Part shown: positions 28,501-43,500 of the stretch, piece by piece
How the letters are laid out: each line of letters starts with the position of its first letter
How positions within the stretch are numbered: the first letter of the stretch is position 1
Source: Bugulina stolonifera
Lineage: Eukaryota > Bryozoa > Gymnolaemata > Cheilostomatida > Bugulidae
NCBI GenBank assembly: GCA_935421135.1
Contig: OW285187.1
Location: 9,610,001 to 9,674,000, forward strand
DNA length: 64,000 bases
Direction: 5' to 3'
The notes under the pieces: model-generated
What the model saw: the letters and a program-made list of their open reading frames with translations, nothing else
What the model was told of the DNA's origin: nothing
Database searches by the model: none
Position numbers and translations under genes: made by a program

Positions 28501-31500
28501 AAGTCACTGCTGGCAGTAAAGGTCATGCATAGATATAGGCTAAAGCATATGCCTGCATGTACAAGTCACATTCAGATGTAGCATGTTATGTTTATATTAT
28601 TATATGTACAGCATAGACATTCAACTAAAATGAAAACATTAGGTCTCTACTTTGTATTGTTGTATTATTGCATTATTGCATTATTGTATTATTATATTAT
28701 TGTATTGTTGTATTATTGTACTGTTGTATTATTTTATTATTATATTATTGTATTATTGTACAGTGGTGTTATACCTACATGTATATCCACAAATCATGTG
28801 AAAATAATAATTATACACTATCTTATCCATAAGTAATAAACAAGGACACAGTCAACCCTTTGGTATATCCATAAGTGGAATGGAATGTAAGTGTTGGCAA
28901 GAACTACCTTCATGTACAACACAAATATCATGGGACCTCATAATGTGACTATGTGTCAGCGATCAAACATACTGACAGCATGACAGCCATTTACCACTCG
29001 GTGGTAGAGAGCCATCTCTAGATGGTACTGCCCTTAGTTCTAATTACTTTTTAAGATATCTGGAGCAGGGTACGTGGGTAGGTGGTAGATAACACTGATT
29101 GTTGGTTTAATAGCGCATAGAGAATATGCTTGGATTAATTACAGAAGTTCTGCAACAGGATTTCCAAATTTCTATGTATTTTACATGCATATGATTGTAC
29201 TAGATTGTAAACGATGTCTTTTGATTGGTAAAACAATTAATTTCAACATACAATGTAGTTCCACGTAGACCTGTGTTATTCTAATGTCTACCACTCTGTT
29301 TTATACACTAGTTCCTCCATTTTAGAGAAGTAATATAGTGACTCCCTATTGGTTACACTTCTGCTGTCTGCTGACGGCTATGATATCTTTTCGATTCTTT
29401 TTTCCTCCAAAAACTGTTTGCCTTGCCCCAAGAACAGGACTTGAGAGTGAGTGGAGAGGCTAAGATATTATAACCTCTGTTGCTCAGTGCTTTTCTGTAC
29501 AATATAATCAGAGTACTGCAGGCATGTAAGCCTGTGGCCGCATATCATGTAGTAGGCCTACATAATGTGAAGGTAGCATAGTATAACATATGACTTAATG
29601 GCAGCGTGTGACTAAATGGCAGCATATATAGCATCTAATAAATAAACTGGGCCGATCAGTAATGTACATCCTCACTGGATTGCTAGTAACACAGTTATTG
29701 CACAGTACCCGAAATATTTAGACCAAGAACCAAACTAGTCCCAAGTGACAACAGTTGGGCAAAATTCTACGAACAAGTTAATATGTAATCAGATTATTAT
29801 TGTTCAATAAATTTAAAAGTCATGTGCTTGGAACTCAACCAAAAATTATTTAAACTCTGGCTAAACTTTTATTATATTCCACCCATTTGCAATGAGACAT
29901 TTGATTGATGAGTGTTTAGTGAAAGTGAGTACATTGTTATTATCATTTATTATAATAATAATTTATTTTCCTGCAAGAATTATAAAACTTCCTTGCAGAT
30001 TATTTTGTGTGGGCACAAGATTTGGCTTGTCATTAGCTGTTGATGTGTTTTGTAATATCAGTTGTCACAGTAGATAATTTCCTTATCTGAGTCCCAGTCA
30101 TGATATCACCTGACCAGACCTGTCTGTATATCTGGTACAGAACCTTCCTTACCAACTATTGGATGCTGACTAGATGGAACTTTGGCCTTTCTAATCATAT
30201 TAATCTAACTTCCTTGCGTTGAACTTGTTTCTATGGCCTACAATTGTAAAATATACTGATAAAACTGCAAATAAATTTTAATGATTTTTATGACTTGTGC
30301 AGGAAACATCTTTTCTGTCCTACAATGGGTATATCCAGTAGCCTACTCTGCTGTAGTTTTCTATCTAGTAATAGTATATCGATGAATTTGTTTGAAATGA
30401 ATACAGAAAAGCAAAAATATGCATCCAGAGTAAAAATGTTGCATATCGTTAACCTACTTGTAAAAGATTACAATAAGCCATAACAGATAAATATTGGTAG
30501 AATTTCACAATTTCTACAGAAAATTAATACTTTCTGTGAATAATGAGAAAGTAACCTATAAATAGTGACATGGATATACCAGGGTATGGTTATACTAGTG
30601 TCTGGTACTACAATGACTGATGCTGACATGTACTTGCCCAGTCAAGCAGCATAAGGGATAGAATGACCTATTAGTACACACTAGATATCTTTCTCTTTAG
30701 AATAAATTAGCAATTTCAAGGTTGCCTGGTTTCAGGTGTAAATCTTTTACTGGTTATATGAAATTAAGTGTTTTCTTATGCATTTTATGGCAACAGAAGA
30801 TAGTCAGAAGTTGTTTCATAGCTTGCATACTTCATGGTAGGTTATTCTCAATTAACCTACAGTTGTGACATAGACGCTTCTGAAAATTGCTTGAAAATCT
30901 AATTCCTGTGAAATTTCATTATCGTTGATATAAATAAATTTACATGTAATTTATTAAAATGCTGTGCTTGACCGGCCTGAAAGATATTGAAATGCAAGCC
31001 TAGATCAAGACCTTGTCACGTAAAGATACCTGCACTAACTTGACATTCAATGGCACATTAGGATCACCCTTCAGTCTGCAGATGATTCAGCAATAGGTAA
31101 TAAAATTGAAGGTGTGTTTTACACTCAGTAATACATATTATAGAACAATGGTACTACAGTAGGTGTGTCTTACTGCTCCCTTCATGGACATGAAAAATGA
31201 ATATGTGTCAAAATACTTTAAAACCGATATTGGCATTTTAGAAACAAGGCAGATTTTACTGGATAATCAAAATACATTGTATTCGTAATTGCGCTGTTTT
31301 AATCAGGTAAAATCTCTTTGTGAAGTACACGTAGCTGTCTAGTCTGACAGAGCAATTCCTGCAGACCGCTGTTTCTATTCTATAGCAGAAACTATGAGAG
31401 TTAGGACCAGAATTGTGGGGAGGGGGAAAGGGTGCATTTTATACGATATTGACAGAATATTTTTAGTAGAACTATATTATAATGTTAATTGTTTCAATTG

Positions 31501-34500
31501 CCAGGCATTTGAGAATCCCAAGCTATTTCAGCTAAAGTAAAAACTATGACAAGAAAAGTTTCCACCCACTATATAACATTGACCTAATTTTAGAGCACTT
31601 TCAGGTCTGTCGAGTCGTGGGAGGTTAGGACAGAACACTACTCATATGTTTACTACATGCATATTCATAACCTGTACAAGTGTTTTCATACATTAATCTA
31701 ATATTTCAACATGCACCATTTTATAAATGCGTAATATATATACAATGAACAAAAACCTGCAGTATTACTAAGGTGCTCTATACTGTATGTACACTGTAGG
31801 TCTGGTTATAGGATGTGCAAGGCTTCAGGTAGCAAAATTCTACAATGATTAAGTAATTGTTACAGTTGATATCATCTACATGTATCATGCAGGATATAAC
31901 AATACTTAGTTTATGTAACTTTGTACACAACGTTAAGCGTGGGTGTATGTACACTTGAGTAAAAGGCATTTTCAAACATGTCTAGTGTAGGTGTTATTTA
32001 AGAATGTAACGTCACCTTCAACACTGACATAGCAAGTGGGTATTAAATTACGTAAACTATCACAACACCATCTTCAGATTAACTATGGTAATGACCGGCA
32101 GGGCCCAGTGCCCAGTTTATGTAGGTGGTAAGGAGAATGTATATTGTAGCAGATGCCATACAAATAGACGTACATGTAAGATATTTAGGATGTATTATGA
32201 TGTGTTACTAGCCAGCAAAGGATGTGAGCTACAGGTGTGCAGTGTTAAACTATGTAAAGACAAATTAGTATATTGACAATCTGCCAAACACTTGTCCACC
32301 CTTGGCACTTTTTTCAATGATTCGATCAGCTAGCAATTTATTTAAAGAAAATGAAAGTAGCAGAGCATGAATACTAATTCAATTATTTCATTTTTTTAAT
32401 TAATTGTTTTTTTCTTCTCTGCTAATCACCAACATTGTTTAAACAGGGATTTTTTAGGCGTCTATGTCAATTTCTGTCTGGAGAAAATAGTTGGGTTCTA
32501 AATAATGATAGTTTAGTCTCGCCTATAATATATCAATATGTAATAATAAATAAAATTAAAAAGGTAGAACGTGATGAAGTATTTTTAATTATGTTGCAGA
32601 AGTGTACCGTATGCACGAAGACATTCGCTGATGTGCAGAAACTTGGTAAACATCTACAATACCATAAAGAGGGTGAACGAAGGTTTCACTGCAGTCAGTG
32701 TGGAAAAGCCTTTAAATTTAAGCATCACCTCAAGGAGCATAGCAGAATACACAGTGGAGAAAAACCATTTGAATGTCCCAACTGCCAAAAACGGTTTGTT
32801 TAACTATACACATTTATCCCTATTCTTTCCTTACACTTTCTACTCAAGGTATGCGCTAAATAAATGACCACGAACAGCATAGATAATTCGTTTTGGATTT
32901 TTTCCGTATTGCTCATGTGATCAACAGACTTTTTTGATCAGCTGTTCATAGAGAAACGACCCTCACGTAAAACCCCTAGACAGTGAAAGTCACAATCTAT
33001 GGGGTGACTTATGCACTCCATAGTAAACATCTACATGACTCTGTATTCCAGAGTTCCACATGGACTGTTACAGTGTAGACCAGGTCCGTTCTCCTATAGG
33101 TACATGAATTGAACAACCTAATGGGTTGGTTTCATTGTTCTTCATGGGGCCTACCAGTTTCCACCAGATTTGAGAATATCAAATAGATAATCTATTTTCA
33201 CATTATAATAATATAAATGTGGCACCAAAATCGTGTTAATATGTCAATGGAAACAAAAAGAACAAAAGTTAGTATTACTTTCAGATGGCCTCGGACTTTG
33301 ATCTGTAGCTCTCTGCGCGAGACTATGTCATAATTATTATTCCTATGACTATGTGATTATCGTTGACATATTCCTATACCTTTGTACCTGTAAAATCGAC
33401 ACACACATAGTCAGGGCCTACTGTCATACAGCATGTAAGCTATTAGCCCTACTTGTGCTGAATGTACTTAGACATGAGCAATAAGGACAAGTATCAAATA
33501 ATGGTCTGAGGAAAAGAAGGAAATCAAACTGACTCATATAAAGTCAGCAAAACCAGGACATTACATTCACATTATTATCATATCTTGTATGTTATAGTGT
33601 TAGTAAAGGTGGAATCGTGACTTGTAAGTTTACATAGAGTCATATCTATAATATACACACACAATGTGTATATTATTGTATAGTATATACATGCATATAT
33701 ACAGAGCACCTAGGGGTAGACAGATGACACATGCTTTGAGTCATAGTGACCTATCATGTGTCATTTAAAAATTAACTCTTGTCTATATGGTTTATTGTAC
33801 TTACATCGTGGTTGACTCATAAATGCTTATAACTAATAACTCACTTTGTTATCAAATCATGTGTAAACTTGGAATTCTTTACTTTATGCTTTCACTTTGG
33901 CATCTACCTTGATTTATCAAAACTTGCTGCATCACTCTACGTGCAGACAGGTTGTCAAGTTAGTAATCATTTGTACCTCCCCCACTTTGTTACTCTTTGT
34001 AATATTGGGTTTAAGCCGTCATCCATCACACTATGTGTGCAGTGCTGTGCGTATGTAACATGCCTAACAATAAATAATTTGATACCCCCAGTGTAGGCCC
34101 TGGCTTAAAGCCAGTTGATATCTCACATGATACTTCAACCAACCAAAATATTATGAATCAACAAGAGTGATTTAGATAGTGGTTAATAGTTACTAATAGC
34201 ACTGGTGGTTTACCTTATATGGACATGTTTATGACTAATTAATAGATTTAAAATGTATTGTTTGTTGAAGTTTTGTTCCTTGTGTTAAAGATTATCAATC
34301 ATATTTTGTCTATTGTGCATAAACAGAAATAAATATAAACAGTTTCCTTTATTGTAGATTTCCAATGGTAGTACCACAGATATTAATAAGTGGTTTCCAT
34401 CCACATCTGCGAAATTATGTTCAATAGATGTCCAAATGCTGATGACACACTTATTTGCATTTTGTAAAGTGTAACCCTTAAAAAACCAGAATTTAGCATA

Positions 34501-37500
34501 AGACCTCACAGACCCTGTCCACACTATGTTGTTTATGAATGATCTAAACATGTTTTTGGCCCCTATAGGACCCTCAATCTCTCGGTACTATCGTGTGAAA
34601 CGTATCTGTATTTACTGTGTTTTAGTTTCAGCCATTCTGGATCGTACAGCAGTCACATGTCGTCCAAGAAGTGTTGGGCTTCTAATAGACAAGACATGCA
34701 GGACAGCTCTGGTCACATGGTTAGCAGAGGTGCAACTGGAAATTCGAAGACAAACCAAGCAGCGGTAAAGGAGACGACTCAATCTACACAAAACGGTAGG
34801 CTACCACATAAACTACCTAAATTGCTATGAAGTTTCATAAAATGAAAAAGTGGGAACAAAATTGATTTGCTATATAAATATTCGCAAAGGAAATATTGTG
34901 CAATGGTTTCTAAATTAAGAAAGTTTTGCAAAAGAGTTCTGAACTCTGGTGTGAAGAACTTGGCAAAACTGAAGATTGCGAATATTACGAATTGCAGGTT
35001 CCGGCGCTCTGGTGATATTTGGTTGGCAATGGTATACTGCAACTGTCAAGAGCAATATGAACATATAATAGATGAATATACATAATATACTATATTGACA
35101 GTATTATCTTCAATATTATCTCTCTGGTGCAAATGTACCTATTCATGATATTCATGTCATGACTGTTTGATTTTGGTGTTGGCAAAGGTATTGACAACAA
35201 TTGAAAAGCTAATGCAAATTTTATTTACAAAATATTATTAATTAAATTATTATCAATGATGCAAGCTAATCAACCTTGGAAAGCCATTACAGAAGATTGC
35301 AAAGTATATAATATACATGAGATTGTATATGTGTACAATTAGAAAGATTTTCCTTTCTAAGAACAAAAAAGAAATGGAGAAAGTTTCTCACCATCTTCAA
35401 TTGTTTATGTAGCTGGTAATGCTGATTGCAGTTCCAGTTGTGCTGAAACCAAAATAATAGATTGTGGGATGGAAGGGTTGTGGATGCTATCATCTACCAG
35501 TTGTTGTGAACATCTTTGATGGCTGTTACAACATTTTTTTGGCTGCTTTACATGGTGAAAGTATGGTGGTTTGTATCTTAACTTCCATTTCTTCTTGTGA
35601 CCAATGATATGCTGCAAGGTGTTAATTACATGCTATTTCGGTCAACAATAAACCATAATGATGATGGGAATAGGAGAGTAGACTATGAATCAGCCAGAAA
35701 TCACATGACAAGTTGTCTATCTGAAAGAGCACCTGCTGCATGTTCAGTTTACACAGGGTACCTGCCAACGTGGGCATCTGATGGCACAATGTAGTTACAA
35801 AATAATGATAATAACGAGATAAATGTAACATGCTTCCAAATATTGACAGCACCATGTGTCAAGCCCCTCCCCCCCAGGCTATACTGGTGGCCTCTATTCC
35901 TTACATGATGGCCTGTATTGAAGCTAACGCTGTTTTGTAGGGCTGCCCCCCCCCTCCGCTGCTTCACTATCAACATGACTGTGCAGCTGGACGATTCATA
36001 CACATTCTATAGCAACTCACCAATTAGCCAGCATTCAAGGAAGATTCAGAATTTATCAACTTTCCATAAAAATGTTATCTCTATTGAGTATTGAGGTTGT
36101 TTAGTTGCTGGGGTGGTAATATAATTATATACACAGTTACATTATAAGCCATACATTATTATTATAGTATATTTAATATAAATATGTCTAAAAATATTAC
36201 CTTATTAGTATTCTGTGTGTTTATCTATTGTATTGTTTTGTTTATCTCATTTGAAGAGAGAAGTAAGTCAGATGTGTGTATCATTTTGTTCGTGTGACTA
36301 TGAATAATCAGAATTGGCGGTTGATCACTGTCTTCTTGTCACACATATGACCGGTTACTTCGACTGTTAACAGTTTCATTGCCCCTCAGATGATCAACAT
36401 CTCTTATCATCAGAGATCGATCAACAATCCTTCTCCCTCTGCCTCTGAATTATGAAATCATACGGAAGTGAAAGTATATCCAGTCCAAACGAACATATTA
36501 GCAAAATAAAATGTCTGTAGGCCTACCTATGTACTATTTTTTTATTCTGCAATAATTGAGCAGTATTGGTGCGCTATGAATTAGGTCATTTAACTGTTAC
36601 ATAAAACAATGTGATTGTCTACTATTGTATAGGAGGTTTGTTAAAGTTGGCTGAATACAAACCTGTGACCATCGAAAAGACTCTGACTTCCGAGACTGTA
36701 GCCATCGTACCACAGCAAACCTCTGCAACTGAAGGTAGACTGGTATCTTCTACTGCCTCCAATGGTACTCAGGATACCAGGTTTGTTGATACTTTCATTT
36801 ATATTCATGTTTTCACCAGAAAAAAACTTTTAGTTTTTGTGGTAAAAAAGATGAATTATTAAATCATAAAATACAGTTCCCTCAATTTTGTGAAGTTGGT
36901 GCAAGGTCATCTCACAATGTATCAGCAGAGAGGTTTGAGGCTGCCTAGGCTAAACAAGGAAATGTCACATTCCCAACAATAGTAGGCCATTACCTAGTAG
37001 GTTTCCTACTCATCCAGTCTAGTCCAATAGCTATAAAATTTGGTAAATTTAGAATTTATTTTATGAATATGCTATACTTTCCATGACCTCATCACTGGAA
37101 ATATCCCTCTCCCCGGCTTATTTAGGCTGCCAGCATTTTCCAAGGTCATCATGGGTCCTTCCTCTCTTATCAGTATCACTGGGATCAATATACATGTAGT
37201 AGTAATACGCTCTCCACCACTTTGGAAGGGGATAAATCCAGATCCTGCAAAATTCATGTCTTCCACAAAATAGTTGGATTTCATACACTATAACACAGAA
37301 CATAATGTGGTAAATCGTTCTAATTTCATTAAAAACAAGGAGAGTTAAGTAAGACTATATAATTCACCGGATATTATGATTAATAGAGTAATTAATCACA
37401 AGGAGCAAAGTTTGACAATTAGTTGGATTATTTCCTGACATTCATGCGGAACTTTCTACCCTGTCAAGCAGTTGTGACATCTCCAGTCATCATGGTCAAA

Positions 37501-40500
37501 AAGTCGGAGGACAGAAGATCTCTCTTCACCAACCGCCATTAATTAAGTACCAAAGTAAATCCATATAATGTTCTTGTACAGCAGAAAATATGATTATTCT
37601 TCGGTTACACACTTTCTATTGATTATTTTTGTTGGATTATAAAATTTTGCATAAAACAGGGTAAATTGTGGGACTGGTTATGTGATTCATGAATTAATGG
37701 TAAATGTATTCATTTAATTTTGAAAAGATTGCAGTTTGATGAACACAATAGATAAGAGATGCATGTGATTGCTATATGGAAACCTTTTACTGCATCTGCA
37801 ATAGAGGTGATGGTATTGCCAACTGGTAACATTGGTTATTGATAATCTGGACAGATACCTAAACTTTGATAAAAATAAGTGAAGTGAGTCAGTAGGGAGT
37901 GCAGCACATACAAGTATAGTTTTGTTAGGTTTATTTATTTTGCCAAACATCTTTTTCCAATATTGAAGTCATTAACTGGCCAACTGGTATTAATTTATTT
38001 GGTGTGATAAATAAAATGGTGATCAGCTAGTAAAAACAATAGCAACATGATTGTGTAGCATATTTACCACTATTTTATCTCTATGTTTTGCAGTGGTCTG
38101 CAGTGATTTCAGATAAGTGGCAAAGGGTCAGGGGGTTATAGGGGGTTATTTATTCTATGGGCCTTCAAAGGGGACTACTGAAGTAGAGTTCATGGTATTG
38201 CCAAAATAATATAACATTGCACATCACACACACACCTTGCGACACAAGCTTTACACATGGTTATCTATTGATAAACACATTGGAGATAACTTGATATCAA
38301 CCTGATGATAACTAGAAACAACTCAGGAAATACAAGTAAACAATAAACAACAACATGTAATAACTCTACACGCTGCCTTCTACTTGAACACTAATATTAG
38401 CAGCTGATAGTTATTTTGGGGCCCATCAGATTAAATATAATATTATTTGTGATCAGCTGAGGTCAGATTCCTTGACAGTGATTATCAAAATTTATCAAAT
38501 GAACTCAGAGATACATTGTAATAATAGTAAAAGGGCAAACATTGCTAATTCTTTATCATTGGGCAGTCAAAGAGGCAAAGAATAGAATAGATTATTATTA
38601 TTACTAATTATTTGGGGATGAATAACCTGTTTATTATCAACTACTGTGAAAAATGGAACAAGGTGACTTGATAACACTACTGTACTACAATAGAGTTCCA
38701 TTCTATATCCTGGTCAGTTATTGTACTAGGTTCAGTAGATCTACCCTTGGATTTACCCCATAAATTGATAAACAATAATGTTTCCTGTTTTGTTTATGGA
38801 ACCATGTTCTATTACATCACCTTACTACTGGACCACTATTCATACATGTACATGTATGTACAGTTTAGTTATTTATGCAAGGTTATTTACAATTTTGAAC
38901 ATGTCAACAAGTTGTGAATTTACTAAGTCAAAAAAGACTTTGGGGCTTAGTTTTTATATTCAGCAGTACAACACTGTATATTGCTAGTAAGGTGTGCAAA
39001 TACTGGTCTGTGATGTCATGCATCTATTGTTGTAGTAAAAACCATATCAAATAGAGTTGAATGGTGAATAAATGACAACAATATTAACAATACTTCTGAT
39101 TAACGTAAGACATTGAAATGAAAATCATACGCATTATTTGTGTTTCCTTCATCCATGTAAATATGCTATAAGGTTAAACTTAGTGCTTATGCACTCAGCT
39201 TGACAGCCTGATAGCCTATCTACCTGATATAGATTCCACTATCTTAAGTGTTGTTGAGTTTAAGTCTAGTTGTGCGCTGATAAAATGTAGATAGTAGGCT
39301 AACCTGTATGTAGGCTACAGGTGTACACTAATACAATAACTTACTACAGAACTTGGTACACAACCTCGTGGAAATCACAAATAAATTCATTTGGTCCAAA
39401 CAGACCACAGCTTGTCCTGGAATTCTACTGATTTTTAGGTGTTGAAAGGCTGAAAAGAACAAAAATTGTTTTTTTTCCTGTTCTACATTTTGAAATAACA
39501 GGCTACTGGTAGCAAATCAATTCATAAATAAATATATGCACGTGCTTATAAGGTAGACCTAATGGGTCTGTGCACTAAATTCTGGTAGTATCCAAACCAC
39601 TATCTCTGCTATCACCAGCTACAGATGTGTGAGACCAGTTGTTGATGAATACACACCGCACCATCTCACCACCATTCCATTACTATGAGATAGGTGTTAC
39701 CTTGAATCAATAATTGACACTAATAAATCAGGTCAAAACACATCTACACATAGCTAAGTCTGATAAGATAGAGTATAAGAAGTTGGTATAGTAGAATCTG
39801 AAAGAGATAATAGTCCTACATGTGTAACAAATAGAGATACTGTTGGCTAACAGAGTTTACCTTATCTGTGTTGCACTTCAACACTCCATGCCATCTGTAG
39901 GTCACACTTTGTTTTGACACAAGAAATCTAAACACATCTGCTAGGCCTCTGTTTCTACATGACACATATAGTATATTTTACAAATATTGTTATTTTTCAA
40001 TGATTTTTACATGAAAGAATTTGCTTTATAAAGTTATACCTGAAAATGTACCTTTATTCAGCTATAGTAATGGACTCACAGTTGATTAATATTATAATTT
40101 GTACCATTTCCTCTTCTGAAATTGTGTTTATTTGGTGAATAATGGATTAAGTTTCCGACAGTTGTAGTTTCCTTAATTTTATTGGATGTGTAACGTTGCT
40201 ATATCATGTAGTAATGACCAATGGTAATTTGAATTAATATATTCATGTTGCAAAATTTCATTCATAAATATAGCAATGATTAAAATGTTTTTGCCAAAGT
40301 AGATTTGTATAATCGTTTTATCCGCTTTCTGAACTAAGATATCAGATTGGTAAACTTTGATTCGTGCTAAGTGTAAGTAGCCAATTAGGTGCTGAACTGC
40401 TGATACTGTGGGTTAGGATGGACCCTCCCCAATTTTGTGCATGAGTGCCTATGCAAGTCCATTGCTATGTGATAAACACCTTTAGATAGATCACATGATC

Positions 40501-43500
40501 AGGGTATAAAAGCAGTGAACAGTATCAAACACCTAATAGTTTAGTGTAGAACAGCGTCCAATGTGCAATTGATAAATAAATGTATCATCTTCACTGTTGT
40601 CAACAATCATCGAGTATTAGACTATAACAGCCGTATATATTTGATAGGAGAACATCATCAACTTACCTGGACCTCCCTAGAATGGTTACAGCGGACATGA
40701 ATGTAAATACACAGCAGAAACTACTAGAGGGATGGATTCAACAACAAGAGAGAATAAAACGCATACAGTTTGCTCAGCAACAGTCGGCTTTTACTGAACA
40801 TTTGAAGCAAATATATCAACAACAGCAACAGATGCCGGCAGCTATGAGACCAGCGACCTCGCTGCCTACTCCATCTGAAGTTTCACCATACGCTCAAACC
40901 TTTATGTTCAACTTATATTACCAGGTAAACTAAACTCGCTATAAAATCTAATATCTATCTAATGTCAGTAGCATGGGATTCATGTTTGTAGCGAAAATTT
41001 GTACACTTACTCTATAATGTGTATATGTTATACAACTGTATTATATGAGCACATGTACGTTATAACACTACGTTCGTTTCAATCATACCAAAACATGTTA
41101 CAATAATGCATATAGACTAGTTAGGCCTAATATATTGCATTCCATGATGGTAGATAAAATTGGTATATTTTACAAAAATTTGAACATTTTCAGATGTTAT
41201 CAAGAAATCTCTGCTCTAATAACACTCCATTGATGCTCCCTGGTGGGGTGCCCACCCCTCCCACCACGTTACCAGCATTACTACCAGCTCAACTACCTTC
41301 TCTACCACCCCTCACACATCACCAACAGTCTCCTCTAGACCTCAGTACCAGAAGCTCTTCCAGGGGCAGTTCTCCCTCCAGCGAGTCGTCCCTCTCTAGT
41401 AACAGTCCACATAGAATCACAAGTGTTACTGATTTTATGCTCGGTCAAGGTGGGTAACTACTATAGTAATACTAACCATAATTTTCCTCATAAATTAGAG
41501 GTTATAAAATATCATTTGTGAAGGCATTACAAATCGAATACGATCAATATAAAATGACTTTGCAGCTTTCGTGGCAGCCAAAACTGCACCATTATTTGTT
41601 TTGTTTATGTCTTTGCATAGGTATATTGTACTTTGTAATTCATAAAATATGAATTATATCTATATTATGCGTCATATAATATATCTGGTCAAAGTTTTTG
41701 AGAATTCCATGGCCTTTAGCAGTCTGTCTACAGATGACCAAGTAACCTAAATAGGTGGCATGTGATATCAAGTTGTAGTAGGTGATATAAAGCCCTTATC
41801 TGTCATACATAACATCTAGTCTAGTATATTACCTGTCTAGCTAACCATAATCTGATTGTTATGCAATGATTTATACTTTAAGTCAAGGCCTCCTATCAGT
41901 TAAATTATATAATACAGATAACTTAATTTATGGTTAAATATATTTATGCACACACTGGAGCCAAAGTCCCATTATTATCTAATAATGTTTAGTCTAGAAT
42001 AATGCTTTTAATTTATGTTAGCTTGTTTTAATAAGCTATATTAATTTATTGCTGTTAAAGTCATAATTAGATTCTTATCGAATGTATTTGTAGGATTAAT
42101 GCCAACGGAGAGGAAAAGTGACGAGCCTGAGAAACAAAGATCACCCCTGAAAAGGCCCCACAACACCCCATCTATCAGCTATTTAGATTCATTCCTACAG
42201 AAGGTGAGACTGACAACATATTATTATAATTAGGAAGCACAGCGCTAACATCACACATGTATTAGAATGGTAGTCCGTGCAGGAGATAAAATCAGTATCC
42301 TATCTGATGCTGCCAAAACAAAAAGCTAAGCTGCGAACAAAATAGAGATAATGCATATCCTAAATATGGCAGCGCAGTGTTAGGTTGATATGGAGATAGT
42401 GTTGGCTTATCAGGTGATGCTCATTGCTTAACTCGTTGCTTTCATCATTATCAAGAGTAACAGTTTCTTTGTGTCTAATTAAAACATTAGTTTAGCTGAT
42501 AAATACCGACAGGAAAAAAATTGTTAGAAAGCACAAAAAACTTATGATGTGCAGATGCTGTGTGTGATAAAGATATGCGATGAACATCTGTTAGGTTTAA
42601 TACTGTAGGTACAATACATAGCTCATAATATGGAGCATCCTGTACCTAGACTATTCATAGGGAATGTTGGATTACAAAAATAATAATGTGGGATGATATC
42701 GTGACAACAAAACGAATCTCTATTCATTATTGTAGGCAATAACATACAATCTATGCAAAAATTATGAATTATTAGGGTTTAGTAAGATTTGTTCAAGGCA
42801 CCTTACTTCCTTTTAGCTAGCAGGGGAATTTTCTATGCTATTCAATCGCCGAGATAAAGTTTTTTGCTTCATGTGAAACGAAATTTTAAGAGGAATGTTG
42901 TCACACTCGCAAGACAATTATTATTATAGATTATAAAAAGGACACAATAAACGGATTTTGGTTGTTATTGAAGCTCTACTTCTTAATATAATACATGTAC
43001 ATTGTAAACGCATGCCTTATTATATATAACTGCATATGTATAGGATTATGTGTAGACGTATTACTTTTCAGTTTAATTATAAGATGTTACATATACTAGG
43101 TGTATAACACAGGTATAATGCTGATTTCGTAATCGTCACGCACGCGGATTCAGTTGATTAATAGGAGTCTACCTGTCACATCGCTTACCTATCATGATTG
43201 TGTTAAAGATGACGATTTGATAATTTTAGCTCCACAATAGAAATGCCTTTAATGGACAAATAGAACCTCCGCACAAGAAACTGAAGCCTACCATGTCTAA
43301 CAGTTCAGAGGAGAGCGGACAATTCCCATGTGGCAAGTGTGATAAAGTGTTTAACAAGCAGAGCTCCTTAGCTAGACACAGATATGAACATAGTGGTAAG
43401 TGTTAGCCATGTACTACTATTGCCATAATACCTTTATAAGAGAGGACAAATCTAAATTAGCTAAACCGATACTAGGGAATAAATCTCCACATACAGTGTA

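Noticed and set aside
35597..36003. GC-richer block with C-runs and overlapping open frames on both strands in ZEB intron 6
   Set aside because: Looked like a transposon remnant but no transposase or polymerase wording could be recognised, so no feature is claimed.
36633..40924. Homeodomain within ZEB exons 7-8
   Set aside because: The translated exons are Gln-, Ser- and Thr-rich, lack the helix-3 WFxNxR pattern, and do not show a 60-residue three-helix pattern.
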